Shown here: positions 24,578 to 34,411 of the stretch, in pieces
Numbering within the stretch: position 1 is the first letter of the stretch
Layout: every line of letters starts with the position of its first letter
From: Amphirosellinia nigrospora
Taxonomy: Eukaryota > Ascomycota > Sordariomycetes > Xylariales > Xylariaceae
Direction: 5' to 3'
Length of the DNA: 64,000 nt
Assembly (NCBI GenBank): GCA_004123355.1
Contig: SCHM01000001.1
Location: 9,062,193-9,126,192, forward strand
Program-made: the position numbers and the translations under genes
The notes under the pieces: model-generated
What the model saw: only the letters and a program-made list of their open reading frames with translations
Told to the model about the DNA's origin: nothing
The model's database searches: none

Positions 24578-25328
24578 TCAATCATCGTAAGATATCTGCT
24601 TCCGTTGCGTAGTCGACGCAGAGCCAGACCCCTGCGACATCCCGAGGTCGTCGTAATGCAAACTGTCCATACCAGCATCCACGATATCCCACGTGCGCAC
24701 CGGCTTCTTTTCCGGCTGGAACTTGGGGTTATCCCTTCTTCTTTGTCTAGCTCGTAACTTCTTTTGACGTCTCATCTCGGCTTTAGTCAAGACCGGTTTC
24801 TCTGTTTCAATCTCCCCATCTTCGCTGCCCTCTGCGGTATCATCCATAGCGTCAGAGTTGGCGAGAGACTGCCCACTATCCAATGGTGTATGCACTGCCT
24901 CCCCACCGACGGAATCCAGAGCGGGAGAGCTCTCTGTTGTTTCCGGCTTCAAAGCCTTTCTCTCGACGCGACGCAGTGCTTCGAGTTCGGAATGGCGGAA
25001 GATGGCAATTTGTTCGTCGGTCAGTGTACGCTTCACCCCGTCGGGATAGTATCCCAGCCCATCATCTTCCTCCTCCTCTTCGTATTGATAGTTGCCGACG
25101 TCGCCAATATGTGCGAAATCCGGTCGCAGGAACTGGGAGTGGAAGAGACCTATGGCATCGTTGGAGAAGTGCGTCGCATGGAATGCTTCGATGTCTGCCT
25201 TGCAAGTTGTTAGCGTTAGGTATGCAAGAAGGAAGCGGAGTGTGGATCTTAAGCGGACATACCTGCGATACTTCCGGTGCTTCGAAAGACGGAAGCGTGC
25301 AAAACAGCGGACATCGCGCAGTGGTCAC
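24578..25328 (-). CDS. DUF3807 family protein
   Basis: A conserved filamentous-fungal protein with a DUF3807 domain, function unknown. Exon 1 (25263-25328) encodes MTTARCPLFCTLPSFEAPEV and two more residues; the intron 25199-25262 has donor GTATGT and a CTAAC branch; exon 2 (24578-25198) begins ADIEAFHATHFSNDAIGLFH. An acidic patch (QYEEEEEDDGLGYYPDG) precedes RTLTDEQIAIFRHSELEAL, then a disordered linker, a basic helix (EMRRQKKLRARQRRR) and the C-terminal signature RTWDIVDAGMDSLHYDD. The exons sum to 687 bases (228 residues) with no frame problem. The basic helix could bind nucleic acid, but this is only inference from composition. Confidence 0.82.
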
Positions 25329-25896
25329 GCGCTCATTGATGAAAGGGATGGAGTAGGTGTAAATAAATGCGAGGTAGGAGGGTACTTAAATGGTCTAAGC
25401 CGACTAAGGTAAAAAGCTTAGGTGGGGCCCTCATTCTCCATCCATAGTGCCCGCATGATACTTCCCTCAGTCAGTACACGGTACCTAATGTTACAACTGG
25501 CCGAGTATTAAAATGATGAACTGTACTAGGTAAGGTAGTAACACATTGGCCAATAGTCAAGAAACAATAAATACGTACAGAGGGAACGAGTGCAGCACTA
25601 CATTATATATTCGTATATAGTTACACGCATAGGTGTCATAATTCATACAATCATAAGTCATCTCCTCATGTTCATCGCCAGGCAAGCAAAGCCCAATAAA
25701 ACCGAAACAAACAATCTTACTAAATGCAATGCATTAAAACACACCGTAGACAGAGAAATTTTATAGTCGCTCCCTCTACATCTTCCAGATGGCGAGAGAA
25801 GATATGCGTGCAAAGCCAAGTGTCGAGCTTAGTGAAACCGATCAGAACGGCAATGGAACAGCAATATCCGCTTTTCGAGCTAGACTATATGTCTAT
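25329..25896. other. intergenic, no gene seen
   Basis: About 570 bases between the DUF3807 start and the last exon of the next - strand gene. No coding content recognised; the left end should be the DUF3807 promoter. Confidence 0.45.
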
Positions 25897-26675
25897 TCAC
25901 GTTGCCCTGAGGAGGGCTAACGCGCTCTGAAAAGCTTTCACTACCTCAGAAACTAATGACGATATTAGCAGTTATGTTTCCCATTGGATCGCGTGGGGCA
26001 CAGCTAAAACTTACGATGTTGTTTCTTCTGATTTAATGACTGTTCGGAGAGCACAACGTATCGCTCACGCGTCTGCAATCTATAGGTAGACCAGTTTTAG
26101 AAGGGGTTCTCGGAGTGATTGAAGTGAGTCGCAGAGAACGAACCGTTTTACTGCCCGTTCATTATCATGAGTTGATGATGTAGAAGCCCAGACGTTGAAG
26201 TACTAGCAGCGAGGTCAGTTCACGCTATCGCCATCACAAAGACAGGTGTACGCACCTTGACCAATTGCGCAAACTCTTCGAGTAATTCTTTTTCTTTCTC
26301 GTCCGCTTCTTGGAGGGCTTTTTCATATCGCTCCTCGAAGTCTTCCCAATCAAAGGCCGCGAGATGGCCGGGACTGGTCATTTCTGATCTATCGCTTCGG
26401 CGCTTCTGTGTCTCAGGGGTCTGAGCTCGACGACGACGCTGTTGATGGTCTCTGGGATGTCGTCCGTTGGGAATTGCGTCGACATTGAGAATTTGGGTGG
26501 GCGGTGGTGAATCAAGTTGGCCTTGGGGGTTTAGTCTTACGGTGGCATCCTGTGGTGTTTGGGCCGAGTGTTCCATCTCACTGGGTGGCTCGACCATCAT
26601 GGACTGGTCCCTGGCAGCGCGTTCTGGGGTGTGAGGCATTTTGGTTGGGGATAAAGACCTGGGAGTTGTAGACAT
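25897..26675 (-). CDS. conserved fungal coiled-coil protein
   Basis: A four-exon gene: 26675-26256, 26202-26144, 26079-26015, 25952-25897, totalling 600 bases (199 residues) with no frame problem. Introns are 53, 64 and 62 bases, with donors GTGCGT, GTTCGT and GTAAGT. The start at MSTTPRSLSPTKM is preferred over an in-frame upstream ATG. The N-terminal 95 residues are disordered and Pro/Ser/Arg-rich; then comes a predicted helical region, FDWEDFEERYEKALQEADEK followed by EFAQLVKYFNVWAS, HDNERAVKRLQTRERYVVLS, and a final QSALALLRAT. I believe it belongs to a conserved ascomycete family but cannot name it. The regular acidic helix near residue 120 suggests a coiled-coil partner. It lies head to head with ATG14 across about 800 bases. 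Confidence 0.7.
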
Positions 26676-27482
26676 CCTGACTGGTTTTAGTTGCTCCTCA
26701 GTCGGTTTACAATTAATGGCTGGCCAACAGCCCAACCGGCCCGTAAATGCGTGTCAGGTAGTACACAGAGAGTGAGCTATTTCACAATTCAAAAGAATGA
26801 ATTGATTAATAAAATGGGAGATAAAGGAAACCCCTAACATCTGAACAGAGCAGATACATAATACAGCATAGCGGCCTGAAGTCGATGAAGCCATCCAATG
26901 AGAGAAGCTTGGCATCCACGACTCCAAAGGCACGACGCTCCCCTGTAAACATTGACAAGGTACATATAAGTAAGCCGATAATGCCGATAAGGCAGTTGAA
27001 AGTGGAACCTTACACACAGTGGCGCTAGATTAGATGAGCACAGTCCGTCATACAGGCACAGTTGGAGCCACAGCCGCACTAGTGATGAGACGGGTATAGG
27101 CTGGCGCCACCAGAGGTTCAACTATCCACCAGCCAATCCACTTTCGAACGTCACAAGGACGAACCCTGTATGCCTATGACTTGCGCCTCTGACTGTCTGT
27201 CGTCTTTCTCAGCCCATCTCAACTCTTCTCTCCTCTTCTCTTGATGTCCCATGCCTCGTGCCAGAACAATCGCATCATCTATAAACTACTCCCTAGGCTG
27301 ACGTCTTATCACGGGCTTCTAATCCAGTCATACGTAGATATGCAGCTTACAACTCGCTTTCATCGCTCGTTATATACCACCATCAGTGAAACGAGCTGTC
27401 CTCCATAGAATCCATAGAACGACCATACGCATTCGTTACCCTGCTTTCGCCATCAGCCGACAGCTACCACCCTATCAACCGC
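26676..27482. promoter_or_regulatory. divergent intergenic region before ATG14
   Basis: Shared upstream region of a - strand gene and ATG14 (+). The stretch 27180-27480 is pyrimidine-rich (CTCAACTCTTCTCTCCTCTT and similar), a common feature of fungal promoters and leader sequences. The - strand open frames at 26754-27121 have no family features. Confidence 0.45.
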
Positions 27483-27491
27483 TTGCCCACG

Positions 27492-29093
27492 ATGAATTGT
27501 GATATCTGCGAGCGGGCGCATCACCCGAAGCGCCTGCCCTTCCTCTGCGCCGTCGATGCTAGAAATGAACTATATGAAGGACGCATCGCAAACGCCAAGA
27601 TCCTCATGGAGAAGGAGGTCATCGAATCTCAAATCAACAAGCTTCTGGCCGACAGCCATGCTAGCTTCCGCACTTCAGCAACCCACCCGCCTTCGCGCGC
27701 CTACGTTGAGAATTGCGCTTCCGAGGAACACAAGGCACGAGATACGACAGAGCGCATAATTGCGGCGGCTGACAGGCTTCGCGACGAAGTAGCGGCGCCA
27801 GGAAAGAAATCGAAGAGCGACGGGCCGCCATCGCGCGCAAGAAGTCGGGGCTTGCTACCGCATCTCAGGGGATACCCGCGCGCCGGAACAGGGAGTTGGA
27901 CGAGACGAGAAAGGTCACCAAGATGACGAAGTACAACTGGGATAGGGAATACGAGGCCATGACCCAGTACAAAGCCGCCTTTGCATGGAAGTAGCCAAGC
28001 TCTACAGGTTACAACGCGTCCGGCGAGGGAACCCGGTACGTTTCGAGTACAAGATCGGAGGCATCGATATCGTAGATCTACAGAACATGAATAGTATGAC
28101 ATCCTTTAAACTGCTGCCGAGGCAAAGCTAACTGTGAAAAGGCGTCCAGCCAGAGCTCTTGTCAGCGTCTCTCGGCCATATCACACATTTACTATTTCTG
28201 GCTTCACATTACCTGGCTATTCGCCTGCCGGCCGAGATAACCCCACCCCATAATGACTATCCTCGGCCCACTATATTCTCATTAAGCTCCTCATACCAAC
28301 ACGGCGAAGTCGCCTTCCCCGGTTCATCACCGATACCCCCGGATCCACGGGATCGCCAGTTCGCCAACGTTCCTTTCCCGAGGCCCTTATTCATCGATAA
28401 ACCCCTAACGACGCTTGCCAAAGAAGATCCAGCGACGTACAACGCATTTCTTGAGGCCGTCTGTCTTCTCGGTTATGACATTGTCTGGCTATGCCGAACG
28501 CAAGGCGTCCCTGTGGGTGATAACACCAACCACTTCGACGCCTTCGCCGGTATCGGCCGGAACATGTACAACCTCCTCATCAACTCGTCTCTCCAGCGCA
28601 ATCCGCAGCAGATCGCCGATGACATCAGCAAGCAGATCGCCGGAAGCGAGGGGGGCGAGCCCACCGAGCTCGGCAAAGCCGCGCCTCGTATGGGATTGTA
28701 CTCCCACGGCAGCGGACATACCTTCCTAGGCAGCGCCACCGGAACGATCTGACGCGGAACTTCAAGCTGCCGAATCCCATCAAACTCATGGACAAGCTGA
28801 AATCCAAGCTCAACCAAGAGAACAGCATTCCGGAATGGGAGGTCCTCGAAGATGATGCCTGGGCCCCGGATGATGCCGACGACGCGGTGCTGGTCGGTGG
28901 AGCTAGGCCAAAGCCTAAGATCGGTGAGCGGGGCGCCCGTTTCGGCTTCGACAGTTACATGAGCGTCAATACGGTCAGAAGTGGTGGCAGTGGCGACCAT
29001 CCTCCAACCGTCATCAGCACAGCTGCTAATGGCAAGGATCGCGAGAAGGGAGAGAAGAGCAGCAACGGGTGGATGAAGATTAAGCCTAGATAA
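27492..29093 (+). CDS. ATG14: Atg14/UVRAG-type subunit of PI3-kinase complex I
   Basis: The autophagy-specific subunit that directs Vps34-Vps15-Atg6 to the forming autophagosome. The N-terminus has the CDICERAHHPKRLPFLC motif and then DARNELYEGR, followed by a coiled coil (to about residue 150). The membrane-associated core has GHITHLLFLASHYLAIRLP, the downstream YPRPTIFSLSSSY, PRPLFIDKPL and a C-terminal WEVLEDDAW. An intron at 28094-28141 (48 bases, branch GCTAAC) was placed. Three one-base shortfalls, near 27792-27799, 27983-27986 and 28741-28744, break the frame at VAA/RKEIE, AAFA/MEVAKLY and GSATG/NDLTRNFKL. Exons of 602 and 952 bases plus three make 519 codons. The start is MNCDIC at 27492; an in-frame ATG three codons upstream is equally possible. 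ATG6, its direct partner, is in the same window. Confidence 0.88.
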
Positions 29094-29554
29094 GACAAGT
29101 CACTTTTTCACGGCGTTATATAGTATGGTCAGCAAGAAGGTTGGGTATAAATCGATGGTATCTTCATGCATCGCCAATCATGCGATGATCCTATGTATTG
29201 AGTTCCAAAGTTCCAGCCTTTTAGAGACGTGTTTGTACTTTTTACAATATATGTACATAGCATACGCAAGCCAAATAAGCGTATAGAATTAGAGCAACGC
29301 CACGTTCCAACGGCGTTTTAATCCAGACAGTAATACAAGTAGTTAGCAGACGTCTCTGCCTCTACCAAAATAAGAATGACAATTGGAGCGACGCAATGTT
29401 CCAACTGCGTTTCGATCCAGGCACATAGTACCAGTAAGTGATCAGACATACGCCGACCAAGAAGGCGTAACTCGTGTCCCGTGAACATCGTTGGTACGAG
29501 AAAAAATTGTTTGCAAACCCGCATATGCAAACAAATCAATAACAAAAAACATAA
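29094..29554. other. intergenic with a short tandem pair
   Basis: About 460 bases between the ATG14 stop and a - strand orphan frame. Two related segments, near 29290-29360 and 29380-29440, share GAGC(A/G)ACGC(C/A), CGTTCCAAC(G/T)GCGTTT and a following ATCCAG, suggesting a diverged tandem duplication of about 90 bases. Confidence 0.4.
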
Positions 29555-32004
29555 TCAACCACGCCGTTTCGCAGGTCGAGGGTTAGGCTCGTCCTCGCTG
29601 TCACTGTACTGCGGAGGCGCCTCTTCTTCCGCAGCAGCCGGAGCTTCGTTCTCAGGTGGTTCTGAGGATCCCTCGTAATCCAGCTCGACATCATCTTCGC
29701 CACTAAACGGCGGAGGCGCCTTTTCTTCCAGAGCAGCCGGGGTTCCCTGCTCAGGTGATTCAGAATATTCCGAATACCCCTCATCGTCATCATGATCACC
29801 GAATAGTATTCGGTCCAGCTCCCGTCTGTCGGCATCTGTCAGTCGAAGTTGGTCTTCATCCTGCTCTTCCTCGACTGCGCCTGATGGATCCTCGGGCCCT
29901 GAAAAATTCACGACTTGTGACAGGTTCAGAAGTGCCTCAGCTGCATTGAGATCCGCAAAATCTGCTACTGAGGCAGCTGGTATGCTCTGGAGTTCTGCTG
30001 GCATTGATGTTGCCCATTGCGGCTCCATGTCACCATTCACCTCAAAGGGCAAAACCGGATCCCATCTTCTTCATACACGCAGTCGATGAAATCCAATTCT
30101 TCGTCGGTTTCTTCTTCGTTCTCCTCCTGTTGCGGCTCAGGGCCAGGGAAAGAGATCGACGGTACTTCCAAGCCGGGAAGACCCGAGAAATTGAAAGCCC
30201 TTGAGGTGACAACGCTCTGGCCAGCGATCCCAGCTGTAGGCTCTGTGGATTGATACGTCTGAAATACGTGGCCAAATCTATAAAGGTAGGATTAGACAAT
30301 CCCTGAGCCTTCTCCTCGTCGTAGTCCGTCAATTCAGAATCCGACTCCGACACATCTGGCAAGTCGACTTCTTGCTGCACTACTGGTCCTGGCGCAGTAG
30401 GAGGATCCGGAAAAGATATAGAAGGCAATTTCTGGCCAGGAAGGTTGAAAGTGAAGCCCGTGGAAGCACCAGTTGCGGGCATAATAGGTAAGTCAGAGGG
30501 CGGCGTAAACACGCTGATTGAGGGAGGAGATTGTCTCTGAACCTCCATCGCCTCGTCCTCTTTAGAATTCAGCTCATCAGTCTGTTTAACTATTGGTGCC
30601 AGCGGTGAAGGAGCAGGGGCGGAAAAGACGAAAGGTAAGTTTGTACCAAAGAGATTAGACTCGGTCATCTTCGGGTCTGTGAGAACACTAGGCTCAGGCA
30701 CCATCGACGGGATAGAAGGAAACGTATTTCCTAAAGTAAAAACATTGCCTGTATGAGTAGTTGTAGGCATACTGGGAAGATCATAACCCAAAAAGTTGAA
30801 ATCGGGTACGGAGGAAGAGTATGACCGGAGAAGGTAAAAGGAGCGGCTGTGGAACATTCAGGACCTTGGTAGCACCAACTTCGGGCTCCATGGAGGAAGA
30901 TACGCCTGAAAACGTCAAATCAGTAGGCACCGCAGGTACTGTGGGTGCGTTAGGAGAAGCGAGAAGTACAGAGCCGGGGAATGTGAAACCAGCAGACGTA
31001 ACGACACTCGGATCTTCATCATCAGCAGCCGTAAGCAATACAATAGGAGGAGGAGAGCAGGAGCGATGATGCCGGATTAATATCAGCAGCAGGGCAAACT
31101 TCCATGCTTGTAGGGATACTAGAGACAGGACTTGCGGAAGTCTCACGCTTGTAACATCAGTAGCAGCCGCAGGCGATGTAAAAGGGGGCAGAGAGAAGCG
31201 GATGATTCTGGGCAGCCAAATCAACAGGACGGACGTGGCGCTTAGGGGGTGTGATACTTCAGGAACAAATCGAGCAGGATGGGGCGCTGGAATGAAATCA
31301 CCCACGATCCATCCCAAGCCGTGCTGCGGGCATTTTATATCCGCCGGCTCGTTCTCAGGCTTGATTTAAGTGCACCGAGTAGGATGGCGAGTTCGTCCAC
31401 TATTCCATTGTCTGATGACTTGTCCACAGAATGGCATGTATTTACCAGCTCTTTCAATGACCTTGTCGAATCTTCAACGTCGAGTTTCGTCAGTTCATGC
31501 TGGGTCACGGACTCAGTGACTTGATCGGTGGTCTCGGAGGAAAGGGGGCAACGACAACCGATAGGTCAGGTTTGGTAATAGGGATAGATTCGTCACTCTT
31601 CTGAACTTCCAGCATGTTTTGGCAAGAGAAACGGGGGGGGTACATATGAGACGATGACTGCGCTTGAAGGTTGACTGGAAGGAACTGCAGAAACTTCTGC
31701 CGGGACATCTGTAGGGGCAGATTTTCTGAGGCAGATGCTGAGTGAAGGGTATCATAGAGGTTTTTTCTGGAACCTCTTCCGTTTCTAGAACCTCTTCCGT
31801 GACGGAAATAGGAACCACAGAAGCCTCTACTGGACCTCTGTAGGGGAGAGGTCTGCTGGGGCAGATGCCGAGACAAAGGTACGATAGAGGTTCTTCCAGG
31901 GCCTTTTCTGTGACGGAGATCTGCTCGCGAGGTTGATGAAAAGGAATCATGGAAGTTTCCGCTACAACTTTTGTAGGCGTGGGCCTGAATCGACGTTCTA
32001 TCAC
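29555..32004 (-). CDS. repeat-rich disordered protein region, unrecognised
   Basis: A chain of - strand open frames (32004-31513, 31317-30781, 30857-30042, 30052-29555) with protein-like but disordered composition: Pro, Ser, Thr, Val, Glu and Asp. I do not recognise it. A degenerate motif recurs: VTSAGFTFPG, ASTGFTFNLPGQKLPSISFP, and VTSRAFNFSGLPGLEVPSIS. The last two share LPSISFP/VPSISFP about 80 codons apart. Another repeat is TSMIPF followed by prolines, with ISVTEKALEE and ISVTEEVLE. The C-terminus is acidic (EEQDEDQLRLTDADRREL, VELDYEGSSEPPENE) and ends in a basic RPAKRRG. The frame changes fit either short introns or missing bases. It may be the C-terminal continuation of the membrane protein immediately upstream (32181-33279). 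Confidence 0.4.
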
Positions 32005-32180
32005 AACTTCATTTCCCCTTTTTTCACTAGAAAATACATTCGAGTTAGCGAGATATCATACCAAGACACCCCAAAGGAGAAAACCTACATGACCATATGG
32101 GCTCCCGCTCCCGAAAATATAGGTCTCGGTGAATGGTTGGATGCGTGGTAAGTCTGCTCCCTGAGGGTGCGGTCGGCTCT

Positions 32181-33279
32181 CTAAGCCCGACGTGCACTCT
32201 TCGGAAGCGTATATGCGAACATCGAGGTACAGGCCTCCCTCTGTTGCCGTTCGCGGCGGAGCTGGGCTTCCCAATTCTTCTGAGACGCCTCTCTCTGGCG
32301 GCAAAGGACGTCATAGGGTATCTTTTCCCGTTGATATCTGGCCCGCATCTCCTCCTGTAGTTTGATCTCAGCGAAGCGCCATTCAGGACACAAGCGGAGC
32401 TCATCGTATAATTCCACATAACTACAACACTTGGAGTCAGTTATGGTCATTTAGAGCATAGTTAACGAGGGCCCGCAGCCGTTAGACACTCGTTTGCCGC
32501 TCCGATAAAAAAGCAATCCAGTACTCCGAAAGTTGCTAAAGACAAAAGAAATAGTGACAATAGTAACTCACTGGTCTTGACCTGCTCATATATGGCGTTC
32601 ATCGCCATGTTGGTAAGCCCAAGCAGGGCCCCCAAAACTACTTGGACGGTAGGGTGAGCACACATCTCCCACGCGTGAATCCAGGACTTATCCAATCCAA
32701 TTCTACATTGGATGGCCAGAAGTCGGAAAGGGAAGGGAACTTAGGGCGTTCTCGGGTCGCCTGGGAGAACGGCCCGCACCACTTAAGCCAAAGCAAGATG
32801 GAACTCTCGGGGATGACCCAAAGAGCCACGTAGAAACCGAAAACCAAATAACGGTAACTGGCCAGGCCCAGCCAGAAACTCCACCAACCGTAGTCGTGTA
32901 GGTAACGAAAAGAACTGCAAGATGGCGACGGCTATAATCAACCTAGCTGAAGCTAGGAAGACGAGTGAGAGGACGAGGGCGGCGGCAACAAACATCCAGA
33001 CCCCAACGGCTGGTGTACGTTCCAGCCGTACACTACGGCGATGGTTGACATCACCGCTCCGAAGAACGGGAGCAACACTTATGACCCTTGATGTTAGCAT
33101 TATTCTTTCATGTGTGGAGATATACGTTCTAGCTCGCAAGTGGTGTCCCAGTTGAGGAGAAACGACGGAAGGGTGGTCAATCGGGAAAATACTTACTCTC
33201 GGCCCATTGGGCGAGGAGGCGAAGGTGACGGCCAAAGCCACGATGGCGATAGAATGGTGGGGAGGGTGAGGTTAAACAT
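32181..33279 (-). CDS. multi-pass membrane protein N-terminal region, unrecognised
   Basis: Starts with MFNLTLPT and a hydrophobic stretch, IAIVALAVTFASSPNGPR, that could be a signal or first membrane segment; GTAAGT follows directly as a likely donor. Downstream hydrophobic segments include FFGAVMSTIAVVYGW, WMFVAAALVLSLVFLASARL, YLVFGFYVALWVIP, VQVVLGALLGLTNMAMNAI and LLSLFLLSLATFGVLDCFF, so at least five membrane passes. After the last one comes a charged helix (ELRLCPEWRFAEIKLQEEM, then many Arg/Glu/Gln). The parts lie in several frames with probable short introns. I do not recognise a family. The downstream disordered block on the same strand may be its cytosolic tail, which would give a protein of membrane anchor plus long unstructured region. 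Confidence 0.45.
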
Positions 33280-34411
33280 CTTTGCTTTCTTGAGAGAAAA
33301 GAAAGGAAATCAACTGAGGCGAATGTAGATTGAGAGAGAGAAAACCGTATCGTAACGAATGCGCGTGGTTGCGTATGCATGTGCATGTGCATGTGCATGT
33401 GCAGACGAAAACTAGAATGCAGTCGAGGTGATACTTGGGTTGGAAAGAAAGAGAGGGAAATAAATTGACTGAAAGGTGAGACAGATATTCACTACCGTGG
33501 GAGACGGCTAAGCTGCAGTTGTGTGACAGCTGTATGTAATGCAGATCTAATACTAGAACCTTATTCGAGGGGGTGGTTCTAAGAGGTAGGTTGTTGTGGT
33601 TACCGGATTTCAAGGTTATACAGACTATGCCGTCGTTACACCATCACTCTAAATCCAACAACACCTAAGTAGGTAGAGAACATGGGCTACTTAGGTTCCC
33701 CTTGTATTTTCCTATTGGTCTATTGATTTAACCTCTATAATTGCTTCGAGGCCTACATGATTACTGGATATAAAGGTGGTTATAATCCAATAGAAAATTA
33801 ATTAATGAGCATTACAACTACCTAAAGAACGTAGAGCTTGTGCAATTAGATTTGGACTGATGCAAAGACAACTTAATCTATAAGTTGCTGATTACCTACC
33901 CATATGCTGGCTTTACTCTAGTAGGTACCTTTGTCGATTACTTAGATACCACGCAAACTTCGATATATTGATTAGATGTGACCTTTATTTATATACCTAA
34001 GTGCTATATATAGTACCTACCCTACGTACCTACTGCCAGTATTTTTGAAGTACCTAGGTATCTTAAACTACCTACCTACCTTAGGTAAGTTGTTTGCTAT
34101 GCCTTCCTAAACGACGGCTTTGGAACAAGCAAACAAAACAGGAGCTTTAAGAGCAATTCCGCTTATGCAAGTCACTAACCACTGCATTCACTAGAGCAGA
34201 GTAGGTATCAGTTAGCCACAAATAGATTAGGTAGAAATAGCACAAGTAGAACACACAGGTAGTGATGCAAAAGAGAGCCATGCGTATGTAATTCATCAAC
34301 TCCGCAAATAGGCATATTCTAATAGAGAGGGATATCTTAATAACATAGAATCAGGCAAATACCCCTTCCAGCACCACGGAGAACAACCTATAGTCATAAT
34401 TCATCACAACA
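33280..34411. other. intergenic with CCTAGG/TACCTA motif cluster
   Basis: About 1.1 kb with no gene. From about 33890 to 34100 words of the type TACCTA, ACCTAGGT and CTACCTACC recur many times on both strands, forming partly palindromic sequence. A (GTGCAT)n hexamer run lies at 33375-33402. Confidence 0.5.
33375..33402. repeat. GTGCAT hexamer microsatellite
   Basis: Four to five tandem copies of TGCATG (self-complementary hexamer). A simple repeat upstream of the membrane-protein start. Confidence 0.85.

Noticed and set aside
26754-27121. Two overlapping - strand frames upstream of ATG14.
   Set aside because: No recognisable family features, and the stretch is the shared promoter region of two divergent genes.
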